Shown here: positions 37,142-46,587 of the stretch, one piece after another
Layout of the letters: each line of letters starts with the position of its first letter
Position numbering within the stretch: the first letter of the stretch is position 1
Source: Paucibacter sp. KCTC 42545
GTDB taxonomy: Bacteria; Pseudomonadota; Gammaproteobacteria; Burkholderiales; Burkholderiaceae_C
NCBI RefSeq assembly: GCF_001477625.1
Contig: NZ_CP013692.1
Span: 2,356,001-2,420,000, forward strand
Length of the DNA stretch: 64,000 nucleotides
Reading direction: 5' to 3'
Notes under the pieces: generated by a model
The model's database searches: none
Told to the model about the DNA's origin: nothing
What the model saw: only the letters and a program-made list of their open reading frames with translations
Translations under genes and position numbers: made by a program

Positions 37142-37793
37142 GATGACCACACCAGCAGCGCCAACAAGGCCACAACGCCTCTGGGATATTTCGCCCCTGG
37201 TGTCACCGCAGTCGCCGATCTTTCCGGGTGACGAGCCCTACTCACTGCGCTGGACCGCCCGGCTCTCGCCCGAGTGCCCGGTCAACCTCAGCGCCCTCAC
37301 CATGTCGCCTCACGTGGGCGCGCATGCGGATGCGCCGCTGCACTATGCAAACGGCGCGGCCAGCGCGGCCGAGGTGGATCTGGCGGCCTATCTGGGCCCA
37401 TGCCGGGTCATCCACGCCATTGATTGCGGCCCCTTGATTCGCATCGAGCATTTGCAGCATGCAGCTGCAGATCTGCCCTCACGCGTGCTGGTGCGCTGCT
37501 GCGAGCGCGCCGATACGCAATGGAACCCCGAGTTCAGCGCCTTCGCCCCCGAGACCGTGGCCTGGCTGGCCGCGCAGGGCGTGCAGCTGATTGGCCTGGA
37601 CACGCCCTCGGTAGACCCTGCCAGCAGCAAGAGCCTGGACAGCCACCAGCAACTGCTGGCCCTGAATCTGCGGGTGCTGGAGAACCTGGTGCTGGACGAA
37701 GTCGCCGAAGGCGACTACGAATTGATTGCCCTCCCCCTCAAACTGGCCGGGGCCTGCGCCTCGCCGGTACGCGCCGTCTTGCGCGAACTTTGA
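37140..37793 (+). CDS. kynB: Kynurenine formamidase (arylformamidase)
   Basis: A 217-residue cytoplasmic metal-dependent hydrolase that removes formate from N-formylkynurenine. The metal-binding motif HVGAHADAPLH (residues 58-68) is the KynB/cyclase family signature. DTPSVDPASSKSLDSH further on is also typical. GGAG lies 5 bases before the ATG at 37140; a second ATG follows directly at 37143. It is the first gene of kynB-kynU-kynA, divergent from the aminobenzoyl-CoA operon. Its ribosome-binding site falls in a large predicted stem. Confidence 0.95.
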   Translation: MMTTPAAPTRPQRLWDISPLVSPQSPIFPGDEPYSLRWTARLSPECPVNLSALTMSPHVGAHADAPLHYANGAASAAEVDLAAYLGPCRVIHAIDCGPLIRIEHLQHAAADLPSRVLVRCCERADTQWNPEFSAFAPETVAWLAAQGVQLIGLDTPSVDPASSKSLDSHQQLLALNLRVLENLVLDEVAEGDYELIALPLKLAGACASPVRAVLREL

Positions 37794-37808
37794 CCAAAAG
37801 GAATGAAC

Positions 37809-39119
37809 ATGAACGCGACCAACATCAGCCGGCAAGACTGCCTGGCGCTGGACCAAGCCGACGCCTTGCGCGGGCTCAAAGACCAGTTCGACTTGCCCGC
37901 CGGCGTGATCTATCTGGACGGCAACTCCCTGGGCGTGCTGCCGCGCGCCACACTGGGCCGGGTGCAAGAGGTGATCAGCCAGGAATGGGGTCAGGGCTTG
38001 ATCAAGAGCTGGAATGATGCCGGCTGGATCGACCTGCCAGAGCGCATCGGCAACAAGATCGGCCGCCTGATCGGCGCCAAGCCGGGCGAGACCATCGTGG
38101 CCGACTCCACCTCGCTGAATCTGTACAAGGTGCTGTCCGCCGCGCTGACCCTGCAGCGCCAGGCCGACCCGGCGCGCACGGTGATCGTGTCCGAGCGCAG
38201 CAACTTCCCCACCGATCTCTATATCGCCCAAAGCCTGGCCCAGCAGCATGGCGCTCGCCTGCACCTGGTCGACGATGTGGCGGAGATTCCCGGCCTGCTG
38301 AACCAAGAACTGGCCGTGCTGATGCTCACGCATGTGAACTACCGCACTGGCTATCAGCACGATATGGCCACGCTGACTGCCGCTACCCATGCGGCGGGCG
38401 GCCTGGCAGTGTGGGATCTGGCGCATTCGGCCGGCGCCGTGCCGGTAGACCTGAATGCGGCGGACGCCGACTTCGCCATTGGCTGCGGCTACAAATACCT
38501 CAACGGCGGCCCAGGCGCGCCCTCCTTTGCCTGGGTCAACCCACGCTGGGCCGATCAGGCGCAGCAGCCCTTGGTCGGCTGGCTGGGCCATGCCGCGCCC
38601 TTCCAGTTCAGCACCGATTACCAGCCTGCTGCCGGCATCAAGCGCTTTGTCTGTGGCACGCCTGCGCTCTTGTCCATGTCGGCACTGGAATGCGGGGTGG
38701 ACACCTTGCTGGCTGCCGAGCAGTTCGGCGGCATGGCGGCACTGCGCAGCAAGTCCGTCGCACTTACCGAGCTGTTCATCGCACTGGCCGAAGCGCGCTG
38801 CGGCGAGCTGGGCGTGCGCCCGGCCTCGCCGCGCGAAGCCCAGCTGCGCGGCAGCCAGGTGTGCCTGAGCCTGGACGCGCCGCTGGAACATGCCGGCTAC
38901 GCCGTGGTGCAAGCCTTGATCGCGCGCGGCGTGATCGGCGACTTCCGCGCCGGCGACCCGCAGCGCCTGGACGCCGTGCCGCACATCTTGCGCTTTGGCT
39001 TCACGCCGGCCTATATCGGCTTCACCGATGTGTTTGACGCGATCGAACATCTGCGCGAGGTGCTCAGCACCCAGCAATGGCAAGAACCCCGCTTCGCCCA
39101 GAAAGGCAAGGTCACATGA
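37809..39119 (+). CDS. kynU: Kynureninase
   Basis: A 436-residue PLP-dependent enzyme that cleaves kynurenine to anthranilate and alanine. The PLP lysine is in [16 protein letters not shown] (about residue 229), with [14 protein letters not shown] near the N-terminus and [13 protein letters not shown] binding the cofactor. The ATG at 37809 has AAGGA at a suitable distance; the ATG at 37803 is too close to it. It starts 15 bases after kynB and overlaps kynA by ATGA. Its product feeds the CoA ligase encoded at 28633-30273. Confidence 0.95.
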   Translation: MNATNISRQDCLALDQADALRGLKDQFDLPAGVIYLDGNSLGVLPRATLGRVQEVISQEWGQGLIKSWNDAGWIDLPERIGNKIGRLIGAKPGETIVADSTSLNLYKVLSAALTLQRQADPARTVIVSERSNFPTDLYIAQSLAQQHGARLHLVDDVAEIPGLLNQELAVLMLTHVNYRTGYQHDMATLTAATHAAGGLAVWDLAHSAGAVPVDLNAADADFAIGCGYKYLNGGPGAPSFAWVNPRWADQAQQPLVGWLGHAAPFQFSTDYQPAAGIKRFVCGTPALLSMSALECGVDTLLAAEQFGGMAALRSKSVALTELFIALAEARCGELGVRPASPREAQLRGSQVCLSLDAPLEHAGYAVVQALIARGVIGDFRAGDPQRLDAVPHILRFGFTPAYIGFTDVFDAIEHLREVLSTQQWQEPRFAQKGKVT

Positions 39120-40018
39120 GCTGCCCCTATCACTCGCAAGACCCGCAAGACAACCAAAGCCTGCCCGCCCAAAGCACGCCTGGCCACACCGAGCAAATCG
39201 TTCAGCAAGAAGGCGCGCAGCTCGATTTCTCGAAAGATATGAGCTACGGCGACTATCTGCATCTGGACCAAATTCTGGGCGCCCAGAAGCCGCTTTCGCC
39301 CGAGCACAACGAGATGCTCTTCATCGTCCAGCACCAGACCTCGGAGCTGTGGATGAAGCTGATGCTGCACGAGATGGAGGCTGCCGTGGCCAAGCTGGCC
39401 GCGGACCAGCTGCCGGAATCCTTCAAGATGCTGGCCCGGGTTTCGCGCATCATGGAGCAGCTGGTGCATGCCTGGGACGTGCTGGCCACGATGACGCCGC
39501 CGGAGTACTCGGCCATCCGGCCCTATCTCTCCAACAGCAGCGGCTTCCAAAGCGCGCAGTACCGCCGCATCGAGTTCATGCTGGGCAATAAGAATGCCGC
39601 CATGCTCAAGCCCCACGCCCACCGGCCCGACTTGCTGGCCGGGGTGGAAGCCGCCTGGCGTGCGCCTTCGCTGTATGACGAGACCCTGCGCCTGATGGCG
39701 CGGCGCGGCATTCAGGTCCCGGCCGAAGCCTTGAACCGCGACTGGACCCAGCCCTATGCCGCCAGCGAGGGCGTCAAGGCCGCCTGGTTGGAGGTCTACC
39801 GCCAACCTCAAGCGCATTGGGATCTCTACCAGATGGGTGAAGAGCTGGTCGATCTGGAAGACGCCTTCCGCCTTTGGCGCTTCCGCCACGTCACCACGGT
39901 GGAGCGTGTCATCGGCTTCAAGCGCGGCACCGGCGGCACCTCGGGCGTGGGCTATCTGCGCAAGATGCTGGATGTGGTGCTCTTCCCCGAGCTGTGGGCC
40001 TTGCGCACCGAGCTTTAA
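39116..40018 (+). CDS. kynA: Tryptophan 2,3-dioxygenase
   Basis: A 300-residue haem enzyme that opens the indole ring of tryptophan to N-formylkynurenine, the first step of the pathway. The haem-ligating His is at about residue 258 in [13 protein letters not shown], and the substrate loop [11 protein letters not shown] follows. [18 protein letters not shown] is a family hallmark. The start at 39116 overlaps the kynU stop by ATGA, fixing it against an earlier in-frame start at 39077. It closes the three-gene operon; no terminator with a T-run follows. Confidence 0.96.
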   Translation: MSCPYHSQDPQDNQSLPAQSTPGHTEQIVQQEGAQLDFSKDMSYGDYLHLDQILGAQKPLSPEHNEMLFIVQHQTSELWMKLMLHEMEAAVAKLAADQLPESFKMLARVSRIMEQLVHAWDVLATMTPPEYSAIRPYLSNSSGFQSAQYRRIEFMLGNKNAAMLKPHAHRPDLLAGVEAAWRAPSLYDETLRLMARRGIQVPAEALNRDWTQPYAASEGVKAAWLEVYRQPQAHWDLYQMGEELVDLEDAFRLWRFRHVTTVERVIGFKRGTGGTSGVGYLRKMLDVVLFPELWALRTEL

Positions 40019-40097
40019 GCAAGCGCTACAGCGCCTGCCAGACCCGCTTTCGGTAGCTAAACCCCAACGCGCAGGCCCTGCCTTCTGCTATAAACCC

Positions 40098-40121
40098 TTG
40101 AGCCGAGCGATCTCGGCTCAA
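40098..40121 (+). other. Hairpin just before a Shine-Dalgarno sequence
   Basis: Perfect 10-bp arms TTGAGCCGAG (40098-40107) and CTCGGCTCAA (40112-40121) enclose CGAT. GGAG of the next gene follows at once. Without a T-run it is not a classic terminator. It could set mRNA stability or ribosome access, or be a protein site. Confidence 0.6.
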
Positions 40122-40134
40122 GGAGTTTGTGGAC

Positions 40135-40959
40135 ATGGTTCGACGCGACCCGTGGCGCAAGTTTGTCAGCCAACTCGGCTTGAGTTGCGGCCTGCTCCTT
40201 GCCTGCGCGCTCACGCCAGGCACCGCACAAGCCGGCGAAGTGATGCAGCGGGTGCTGCAATCCCACAAGCTGCGCGCCTGCATCTGGCCGGGCTACTACA
40301 GCATCAGCTACCGCAGCCCCCGAACGCAGCAACTCAGCGGCATCGATATCGACCTGGCCAAGGCTTTTGCCCAAGACCTGGGCGTGACGCTGGAATTTGT
40401 CGAAACGACCTATACCCGGCTGATCGATGACCTGCGGCATGACCGCTGCGATGTGGCCATGTTCGGCATCGGCGTCACGCCCGAGCGGCAAGCCAAGCTG
40501 GATTTCTCCGCCGCTTATTTGCAAAGCGGCATCTACGCCCTGGTGTCACGCAGCAGCCGCGTCGTCAAGACCTGGGCCGATATCGATCAGCCCGGCGTGC
40601 GCGTGGCCGTGCCCGCCACCAGCTTTATCGCGCCCGTCATGGCCGGCTGGCTGCGCCAGGCGCAGTCGGTTCCTCTGCAGATGGAACAGAACTACGAGCT
40701 GGAATTGGAGTCGGGCCGGGTCGATGTCTTCATGGTGGACTTTCCCTTCAGCCAATACCTGCTGGCCAATACCGACTGGATTCGGCGCCTGAGCCCGCCC
40801 AAGCCACTGGCCGCCATGCCTTACGCCTATGCGGTAAAGCCGGGCGACGAGGCCTGGCTGCAGCGCCTGAATCAGTTTGTCAGCGCCATCAAGCGCGATG
40901 GCCGACTCGCCGCCGCTGCGGGTAAGAACGGCCTCACAGAAATCATGGTGCGCCATTGA
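40135..40959 (+). CDS. Periplasmic amino-acid-type substrate-binding protein
   Basis: A 274-residue family 3 solute-binding protein. The signal peptide ends near LTPGTAQA. The mature part has LSGIDIDLAKAFAQDLGV and CDVAMFGIGVTPERQAKLDF, which match polar amino acid and cyclohexadienyl-dehydratase-like binding proteins. The ATG at 40135 with GGAG nine bases upstream is preferred to a GTG at 40129. No permease or ATPase gene is adjacent. The next gene is a sensor kinase starting within 60 bases or overlapping by TTGA, so this protein may be a sensory accessory. Confidence 0.85.
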   Translation: MVRRDPWRKFVSQLGLSCGLLLACALTPGTAQAGEVMQRVLQSHKLRACIWPGYYSISYRSPRTQQLSGIDIDLAKAFAQDLGVTLEFVETTYTRLIDDLRHDRCDVAMFGIGVTPERQAKLDFSAAYLQSGIYALVSRSSRVVKTWADIDQPGVRVAVPATSFIAPVMAGWLRQAQSVPLQMEQNYELELESGRVDVFMVDFPFSQYLLANTDWIRRLSPPKPLAAMPYAYAVKPGDEAWLQRLNQFVSAIKRDGRLAAAAGKNGLTEIMVRH

Positions 40960-41018
40960 GCCCCGGCACTCCTGACCCCAGCCAAACGGCGCGGCCAAGC
41001 ACTGCCTCTGGGGCTGCC

Positions 41019-43607
41019 ATGCCTTTTTCCGCCCAAGGTACTCTGCAGCCCAAACTCAAGCGCCCGCTGCCCAGCTGGCTGAACGCCACGCTGGCACTCT
41101 GGGGCACGGCTGCGGTGGCACTACTGCTGAGCGCGCTGGCCATGGGCATGCTGTGGCTGAGCTACGCGCAAGAGCGGCTGGCCGAGCAGGAACAGGCCGA
41201 ACTATTCGCCAAAAGCCTGGAATGGCATACCAACCAGACCTTGGCGGCCACCGAGCTGACCCTGCGCAGCCTAGCCCGCGAACTGGACGGTAATGAGGGC
41301 GATGACAAGCCCGCCCCTCCCGCCAAAGCGCCGGCCTTGAGCGCCGCGCGCAGCTTGGAGCTTCGCAATCAGTTGCTGCATCAAGCCCTGGCCACGCGGC
41401 CCTTTGTGCGCAGCTTCTCGCTGCTCAATGCGCAAGGCATGGTGCTGGCCAGCAGCAATCCGGCCAATATTGGTGCCAGCCTGCCCCTGGCGCAGCTGCG
41501 AGGCTCTGCCCAGCCCATCCACAGCCGCCCCGATGGCTTGGGCCGCTTGCTGGCCGGGCGCGATCTGGGTGAACGGATTGACCCAACACGACTCGCGGAA
41601 GGCGAACAGCGCGCTAGTCCAGGCCCGGCCCGCAGCCATGGGCCGTTTTACGTGCCGCTCAGCCTGCAGCTGGGTGTGCAAGCCGCCCGCGGCTATGTGG
41701 TGGCCACACTCAACCCCGACTATTTTTCGAATGTGTTCGAGAGCCAGCTCGGACACAGCGGCCATGTCGCCGCCTTGGTCGGCCTGAATGGCCAATTGAT
41801 CGCCGGCAGCGAGGACCTCAAGCTCAACACCGGCACTCTGCTGAGCGAGCATCTGGTGTTCAAGCAAAAACTGCCAACCCAGGAAGAAGGCAATTACAAG
41901 GACCGGGGCCTGCTCGGCCAAAGCAGTTTGGGCAGCTACCGTCTGACGCATAACTACCCCTGGGTGATCATCGTGGAGGTGCCCAGAAGCCTGGTCTGGT
42001 CGCATGTCCAAGCCGAGGTGCAAGCCGTGCTACTGGCCTATCTCGGCAGCCTGGCCCTGATGCTGGTCTTGGGTATCTTCGCTTGGCGGGCCTTGTCGGC
42101 CTATGACCAAGCCCATATCGAGTTGGCGCAAATGCACCACAGCCTGGCGGCCCGCGAGCGCGAGCAAAGCCTGCTGATCGAGAACGTGCAGGAGCTGATG
42201 TTCCGCACCGACACCCAGGGCGTGTTGCAGTTCATCAACCACGCGAATTTCCTGGCCGGCAAGGATGGCGCGCCCGTGTTGGGGGCAGCTTTCGAAACCC
42301 TGGTGGACGCACGCGACCAAGCCAAGGTCCGCAACCTGTTCCGCAGTGCCAGCGGTTTCCTCAAGCTGCCCATCGCCCTGCGCATGTTGGCGCAGAACGG
42401 TCGCCAGCGGGTGCTGGAAGTCAGCGTGACCCCGTTTCGAGACACCGAAGGCCAGTTGGCCGGCTATGTCGGCTTCGCCATCGATGTGACCGAGCGTGAA
42501 GAAGCCCGAACCCGCTTGCAAGCCCAGCTTGAGTTCACCGCGCGCATGATCGACGTCTGCCCCGTCCCGCTCTATGCCAAAGATGCCTCACTGCGTTACG
42601 TGATGGTCAATCAGGCCTGGAGCGAGATCACCGGCATCGACAAGAACATCGCCATGGGGCGTCGCTTCAGCGAACTCAAGCCGCCCTCCATCGCGGGCCC
42701 GGTGGAAGAGCGCGACAACTGGCTGCTGAACAACGGCGGCAGCGAGCACAAAGAAATTCATGACAACCAACGCACCTTGCTGACCCACAAAACCGTCTTC
42801 GCTGACGGTCATGGCAAGGTCGCTGGCGTGGTGGGCAGCGCGGTAGACATCAGCCGCTTCATCGAAGCGGAGGAGCAAATCCGCGAGGCCCGCGACGCCG
42901 CCGAGCAGGCCAACCGGATCAAGACCGAATTCGTCGCCAATATGAGCCATGAGCTGCGGGCGCCGCTGCAAAGCATCATCGGCTTCTCTGAGCTCGGGCA
43001 GGAACGCAGCCACGAGTCCCCGCGTCTACAAGGCATGTTCCAGCGCATTTTCAGCGCCGGGCACCGCATGCTGGAGCTGGTCAACAATCTGCTCGACTTG
43101 TCTCGGCTGGAAAGCCCGGTCGGTCATCTCAGCTTGCTCAAGCAAGACTGCCGTCCTCTGATCGACCAGCTGCTGAACGAGTATCTGTCGCTGGCTGCCG
43201 AGCGCAAGATCAATCTGCAAGCCCAGTTGCCCGAGCAGCCCCTGATGGCCTCGGTGGACGCGGCCCGCCTGCAGCAAGTGCTGCGCAATATGCTGGACAA
43301 CGCCTTGCGCTTCTCCCCGGCGGACAGCCGCATTGAGCTCAAGGCCCACAGCGACACCCAGGGCCTGCGCATCAGCGTGCGCGACCAGGGCCCGGGCATC
43401 CCGGAGGCCGAGATGGAAAGCATTTTTGCGCCCTTCGTCCAAGGCTCGCTCAGCAAGGATGCCTCCGGCAGCAGCGGCAGCAGCGGCGGCACTGGCTTAG
43501 GGCTGGCAATCTGCCGCAAGATCATGAACGCGCATGGCGGCAGCATCACCGCCCACAATCACCGCGAAGGTGGTGCCTTGTTCGAGCTGCGCTTGCCGCC
43601 GGGCTGA
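41019..43607 (+). CDS. Sensor histidine kinase with periplasmic sensor and PAS domains
   Basis: An 862-residue inner-membrane kinase. A first helix (about 20-47) precedes a large periplasmic Cache-like region (LNAQGMVLASSNPANIGASL). A second helix (LLAYLGSLALMLVLGIFAW) follows, then two PAS domains. The kinase core has phospho-acceptor His644 in VANMSHELRAPLQ, the N-box MLDNALRFSP, and DQGPGIPEAEM and GTGLGLAICRK ATP-lid motifs. The ATG at 41019 is chosen; a TTG at 40956 overlapping the previous stop is possible. No response regulator gene adjoins it. The neighbouring binding protein may present a ligand to its sensor region. Confidence 0.9.
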   Translation: MPFSAQGTLQPKLKRPLPSWLNATLALWGTAAVALLLSALAMGMLWLSYAQERLAEQEQAELFAKSLEWHTNQTLAATELTLRSLARELDGNEGDDKPAPPAKAPALSAARSLELRNQLLHQALATRPFVRSFSLLNAQGMVLASSNPANIGASLPLAQLRGSAQPIHSRPDGLGRLLAGRDLGERIDPTRLAEGEQRASPGPARSHGPFYVPLSLQLGVQAARGYVVATLNPDYFSNVFESQLGHSGHVAALVGLNGQLIAGSEDLKLNTGTLLSEHLVFKQKLPTQEEGNYKDRGLLGQSSLGSYRLTHNYPWVIIVEVPRSLVWSHVQAEVQAVLLAYLGSLALMLVLGIFAWRALSAYDQAHIELAQMHHSLAAREREQSLLIENVQELMFRTDTQGVLQFINHANFLAGKDGAPVLGAAFETLVDARDQAKVRNLFRSASGFLKLPIALRMLAQNGRQRVLEVSVTPFRDTEGQLAGYVGFAIDVTEREEARTRLQAQLEFTARMIDVCPVPLYAKDASLRYVMVNQAWSEITGIDKNIAMGRRFSELKPPSIAGPVEERDNWLLNNGGSEHKEIHDNQRTLLTHKTVFADGHGKVAGVVGSAVDISRFIEAEEQIREARDAAEQANRIKTEFVANMSHELRAPLQSIIGFSELGQERSHESPRLQGMFQRIFSAGHRMLELVNNLLDLSRLESPVGHLSLLKQDCRPLIDQLLNEYLSLAAERKINLQAQLPEQPLMASVDAARLQQVLRNMLDNALRFSPADSRIELKAHSDTQGLRISVRDQGPGIPEAEMESIFAPFVQGSLSKDASGSSGSSGGTGLGLAICRKIMNAHGGSITAHNHREGGALFELRLPPG

Positions 43608-43744
43608 ACGCGTGCCCAGTCGCAGCTTCACAGCACGGGCGGCACGCGGATGAGGCACTGGCGATGCACAAGAAGCCTTTTTTGCTGCGGCCTACAATCC
43701 GCCGATCTTTTTCGCGGCTCAGACCCGAGCCCCGCCGCATCCTC

Positions 43745-43764
43745 GCTGACTGAACCCAGTCAGC
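43745..43764 (+). other. Hairpin in the upstream region of the aminopeptidase P gene
   Basis: GCTGACTG and CAGTCAGC pair perfectly around an AACC loop, about 40 bases before the start codon of the next gene. A TACAAT box (43693-43698) upstream could be a -10 element, but its -35 match is poor. No T-run, so this is not a terminator. Confidence 0.45.
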
Positions 43765-43803
43765 ACCGGGACGGCGTCACAAAATCGCTGGAGATTTGCT
43801 GCC

Positions 43804-45612
43804 ATGGATTCCCGCACATCCACCATCACGCTGCGCATCGAGAAGCTGCGCGACGCCATGAAATCGCAAGGCGTGCACGCCGTGCTGGTGCCCTCCAGCG
43901 ACCCGCATCTGTCTGAGTACCTGCCCGAGCGCTGGCAGAGCCGGCAATGGCTGTCTGGCTTCACCGGCTCGATGGGCACCCTGGTGGTGACGCTGGACCG
44001 CGCCGCCATCTTTGCCGACACCCGCTACTGGACCCAAGCCGAGGCCGAGCTGGCCGGCACCGGCATCACGCTGGAAAAAATCTCTAGCGCCATGTCGCCC
44101 CAGTTCATCGACTGGATCATTGCCCAAATCAAGCCCGGCCAAACCCTGGCTGTCGACGGCCAGGTGCTGAGCCTGGCCCTGGCCCACACCTTGCGCGCGG
44201 CCATGGCCAAGGCCGGCCTGCAACTGCGCACCGATGTCGACCTGATCGACGCCGTGTGGACCGAGCGCGCCAGCCTGCCGCTGGCGCCCATCTACGAACA
44301 CCTGGCCCCGCACGCCACCAGCAGCCGCGCCGACAAGCTGGCGCAGGTACGCGCGGCCATGGCGGCCCTGGGCCAAAGCCATCACTTCATCTCCAGCGTG
44401 GACGATGTGGCCTGGCTGCTCAATCTGCGCGGCGCGGATGTGGACTACAACCCGGTCTTCATGGCCCACGCCCTGCTCAGCGAGCAAGACCTGACCCTGT
44501 TCGTCGGCGCCGGCAAGATTGATGCCGCGCTGCAAGCTCGCCTGGCCGCCGATGGCGTGCGCCTGGCCGCTTACGCCGACGCTGCCCCGGCGCTGGCCGC
44601 CCTGCCCGCCGGTGCCCGCGTGCTGATGGACCCCAAGCGCGTCACCCTGGGCCTGCGTGAGGCCGTGCCGGCCCACGCCAGCGTGCGCGAAGCCATCAAC
44701 CCCAGCACCCTGGCCAAGAGCCGCAAGAGCGCAGCCGACGCCGCCTTTGTGCGCGAAGCCATGGCGCAGGACGGCGCCGCGATGTGCGAGTTCTACGCCT
44801 GGTTTGAACAAGCCCAAGGCAAAGAGCGCATCACCGAAATCACCATCGACGAGCAGCTCACCGCCGCCCGCGCCAAGCGCCCCGGCTTTGTCGGCCTGTC
44901 CTTCCCCACCATCGCCGGCTTCAATGCCAATGGCGCCATGCCGCATTACCGCGCCACGGCCGAATCACATGCGGTGATCGAAGGCAACGGCCTGCTGCTG
45001 ATTGACTCCGGTGCGCAATATCTGGGCGGCACCACCGACATCACCCGAGTCTGGCCCATCGGTGAAGTCAGCGCCGCGCAAAAGCGCGACTACACCTTGG
45101 TGCTCAAGGGCACGTTGAATCTGTCGCGCGCGGTCTTCCCGCAAGGCACGCTGAGCCCCATGCTGGACGCGCTGGCGCGCGCGCCGCTGTGGGCCCATGG
45201 CCTGGACTACGGCCACGGCACCGGCCACGGCGTGGGCTATTTCATGAATGTGCACGAGGGCCCGCAAAGCATCTCCAAGGCCATTCCTGACGCCAATATG
45301 GCGATGGAGCCGGGCATGATCACCTCGATCGAGCCGGGCCACTATCGGCCGGGCCTGTGGGGCGTGCGGATCGAGAACTTGGTGCTCAATGTCGCCAAGC
45401 CCACCAACGAAAACGGTGCCTTCGGCCAGATGCTGGCGTTCGAAACCCTGACCCTGTGCCCGATCGACACCCGCTGCATCGATATGAGCCTGATGTCGGC
45501 CGAAGACTGCGCTTGGCTGAACAGCTATCACGCCGAGGTGCGTGCGCGCCTGCAGCCGCTGGTGAGCGGCGCAGCGCTGGCATGGCTGATGGCGCGTACA
45601 GAGGCGATCTGA
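43804..45612 (+). CDS. Aminopeptidase P family protein (Xaa-Pro aminopeptidase)
   Basis: A 602-residue metallopeptidase that removes N-terminal residues preceding proline. It is of the long, three-domain XPNPEP1-like type. The N-terminal creatinase-like domain contains VPSSDPHLSEYLPERW. The C-terminal pita-bread domain carries the metal ligands in LIDSGAQYLGGTTDITR, HGTGHGVGYFMNVHEGP, ITSIEPGHY and a late Glu in RIENLVLN. No signal peptide is seen, so it is cytoplasmic. It lies alone between the kinase gene and a convergent response regulator gene. Confidence 0.94.
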   Translation: MDSRTSTITLRIEKLRDAMKSQGVHAVLVPSSDPHLSEYLPERWQSRQWLSGFTGSMGTLVVTLDRAAIFADTRYWTQAEAELAGTGITLEKISSAMSPQFIDWIIAQIKPGQTLAVDGQVLSLALAHTLRAAMAKAGLQLRTDVDLIDAVWTERASLPLAPIYEHLAPHATSSRADKLAQVRAAMAALGQSHHFISSVDDVAWLLNLRGADVDYNPVFMAHALLSEQDLTLFVGAGKIDAALQARLAADGVRLAAYADAAPALAALPAGARVLMDPKRVTLGLREAVPAHASVREAINPSTLAKSRKSAADAAFVREAMAQDGAAMCEFYAWFEQAQGKERITEITIDEQLTAARAKRPGFVGLSFPTIAGFNANGAMPHYRATAESHAVIEGNGLLLIDSGAQYLGGTTDITRVWPIGEVSAAQKRDYTLVLKGTLNLSRAVFPQGTLSPMLDALARAPLWAHGLDYGHGTGHGVGYFMNVHEGPQSISKAIPDANMAMEPGMITSIEPGHYRPGLWGVRIENLVLNVAKPTNENGAFGQMLAFETLTLCPIDTRCIDMSLMSAEDCAWLNSYHAEVRARLQPLVSGAALAWLMARTEAI

Positions 45613-45639
45613 GCCGCCGCTGAGCTGCCACTTTGCGCT

Positions 45640-45662
45640 AGCCCCGCCTTACCGGCGGGGCT
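45640..45662. terminator. Hairpin between convergent genes (weak terminator)
   Basis: Nine-base arms AGCCCCGCC and GGCGGGGCT enclose TTACC in the gap between two convergent genes. There is no T-run on either side, so it may terminate weakly or protect 3' ends. Confidence 0.4.
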
Positions 45663-45729
45663 CGCTAGTCAAGTTGGCAACAGCGCTTAGTCTGCTTGTG
45701 AGCGGCGTGCGGACAAGCGCGCCGTGCCC

Positions 45730-46587
45730 TCACATCTGCCGGAACAGGTGCAAATAGCTGCGGCTCACCGGCAGCACCTCGCTGCGGCCGCGCAGATGCA
45801 CATCGGCGGTCTCATTCGCGCCGCGGGTGACATGGCTGATGGCGTGCAGATTGACCACCACCGAGCGGTGTACCTGCACGAACTTCTGCGGGTCGAGTTG
45901 CTCCATCAGCTCACGGATGGGCGTGCGGATCAGTGCCTCGCCCTCGCTCCAAACCACCAAGGTGTATTTCTCGTCGGAGCGCAGATAAATGATGTCGTCC
46001 ACCGGGATCAGCTTCAGCGTGGCGCCGACCGAGGCGCGAATCCATTGCAGATAAGGCTTGGGCTGGGCGCTGCCTCCGGCGGCCACCGGCGCGCCCTCGC
46101 TGTTGCGGGCCAGTTGCGCCAGCAAGCGCTCGATGCGGTCTTCCAAGGCTTGGGTCGTCGCTTGAGCGGCATTGGCCGTGGCCGGTGTCGCCGCCGACGC
46201 TACGCGCTCCCGTAGACGCTCCTGCAAGCGCTGCACCGTGTCGGCCAGGCGCTTGTCTTCCAGCGGTTTGACGAGATAGTCCAAGGCGCCCTGCTCAAAG
46301 GCTTGCACCGCGTACTGGTCGAAGGCGGTAACGAAAACAATCTGGGCGCGCCGCGCCAACTGGCGCGCCGCCTCGATGCCATTCAAGCCCGGCATATGCA
46401 CATCCAGAAAGACGATGTCGGGCTGAAGCTCCTCAAACAGTTCCAGCGCCTCGCGCCCGTTGCGGGCCTGGCCCAGCACTTCCAACTCGGGCCAGGCGGC
46501 CTTCAGGGCGCGTGCCAAGCTGTCGCGCAGCAGCGGTTCGTCATCGGCGATCAGGGCCGTGGGCGGCCTGGGCAAGAAGCTAGTCAT
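45730..46587 (-). CDS. LytTR family response regulator
   Basis: A 285-residue transcriptional response regulator. The receiver domain has acidic residues Asp15-Asp16 (IADDEP), phospho-acceptor Asp62 (FLDVHMPG) and Lys107 (DYLVKPL). A low-complexity Ala/Thr linker leads to a LytTR DNA-binding domain (about 180-285; DIIYLRSDEKYTLVVW, FVQVHRSVVVNLHAI). It overlaps the sensor kinase gene by ATGA, making a LytS/LytR-type pair. Targets are not evident nearby. The true start could be slightly later, since the first eight residues precede the usual domain boundary. Confidence 0.93.
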   Translation of the reverse strand: MTSFLPRPPTALIADDEPLLRDSLARALKAAWPELEVLGQARNGREALELFEELQPDIVFLDVHMPGLNGIEAARQLARRAQIVFVTAFDQYAVQAFEQGALDYLVKPLEDKRLADTVQRLQERLRERVASAATPATANAAQATTQALEDRIERLLAQLARNSEGAPVAAGGSAQPKPYLQWIRASVGATLKLIPVDDIIYLRSDEKYTLVVWSEGEALIRTPIRELMEQLDPQKFVQVHRSVVVNLHAISHVTRGANETADVHLRGRSEVLPVSRSYLHLFRQM

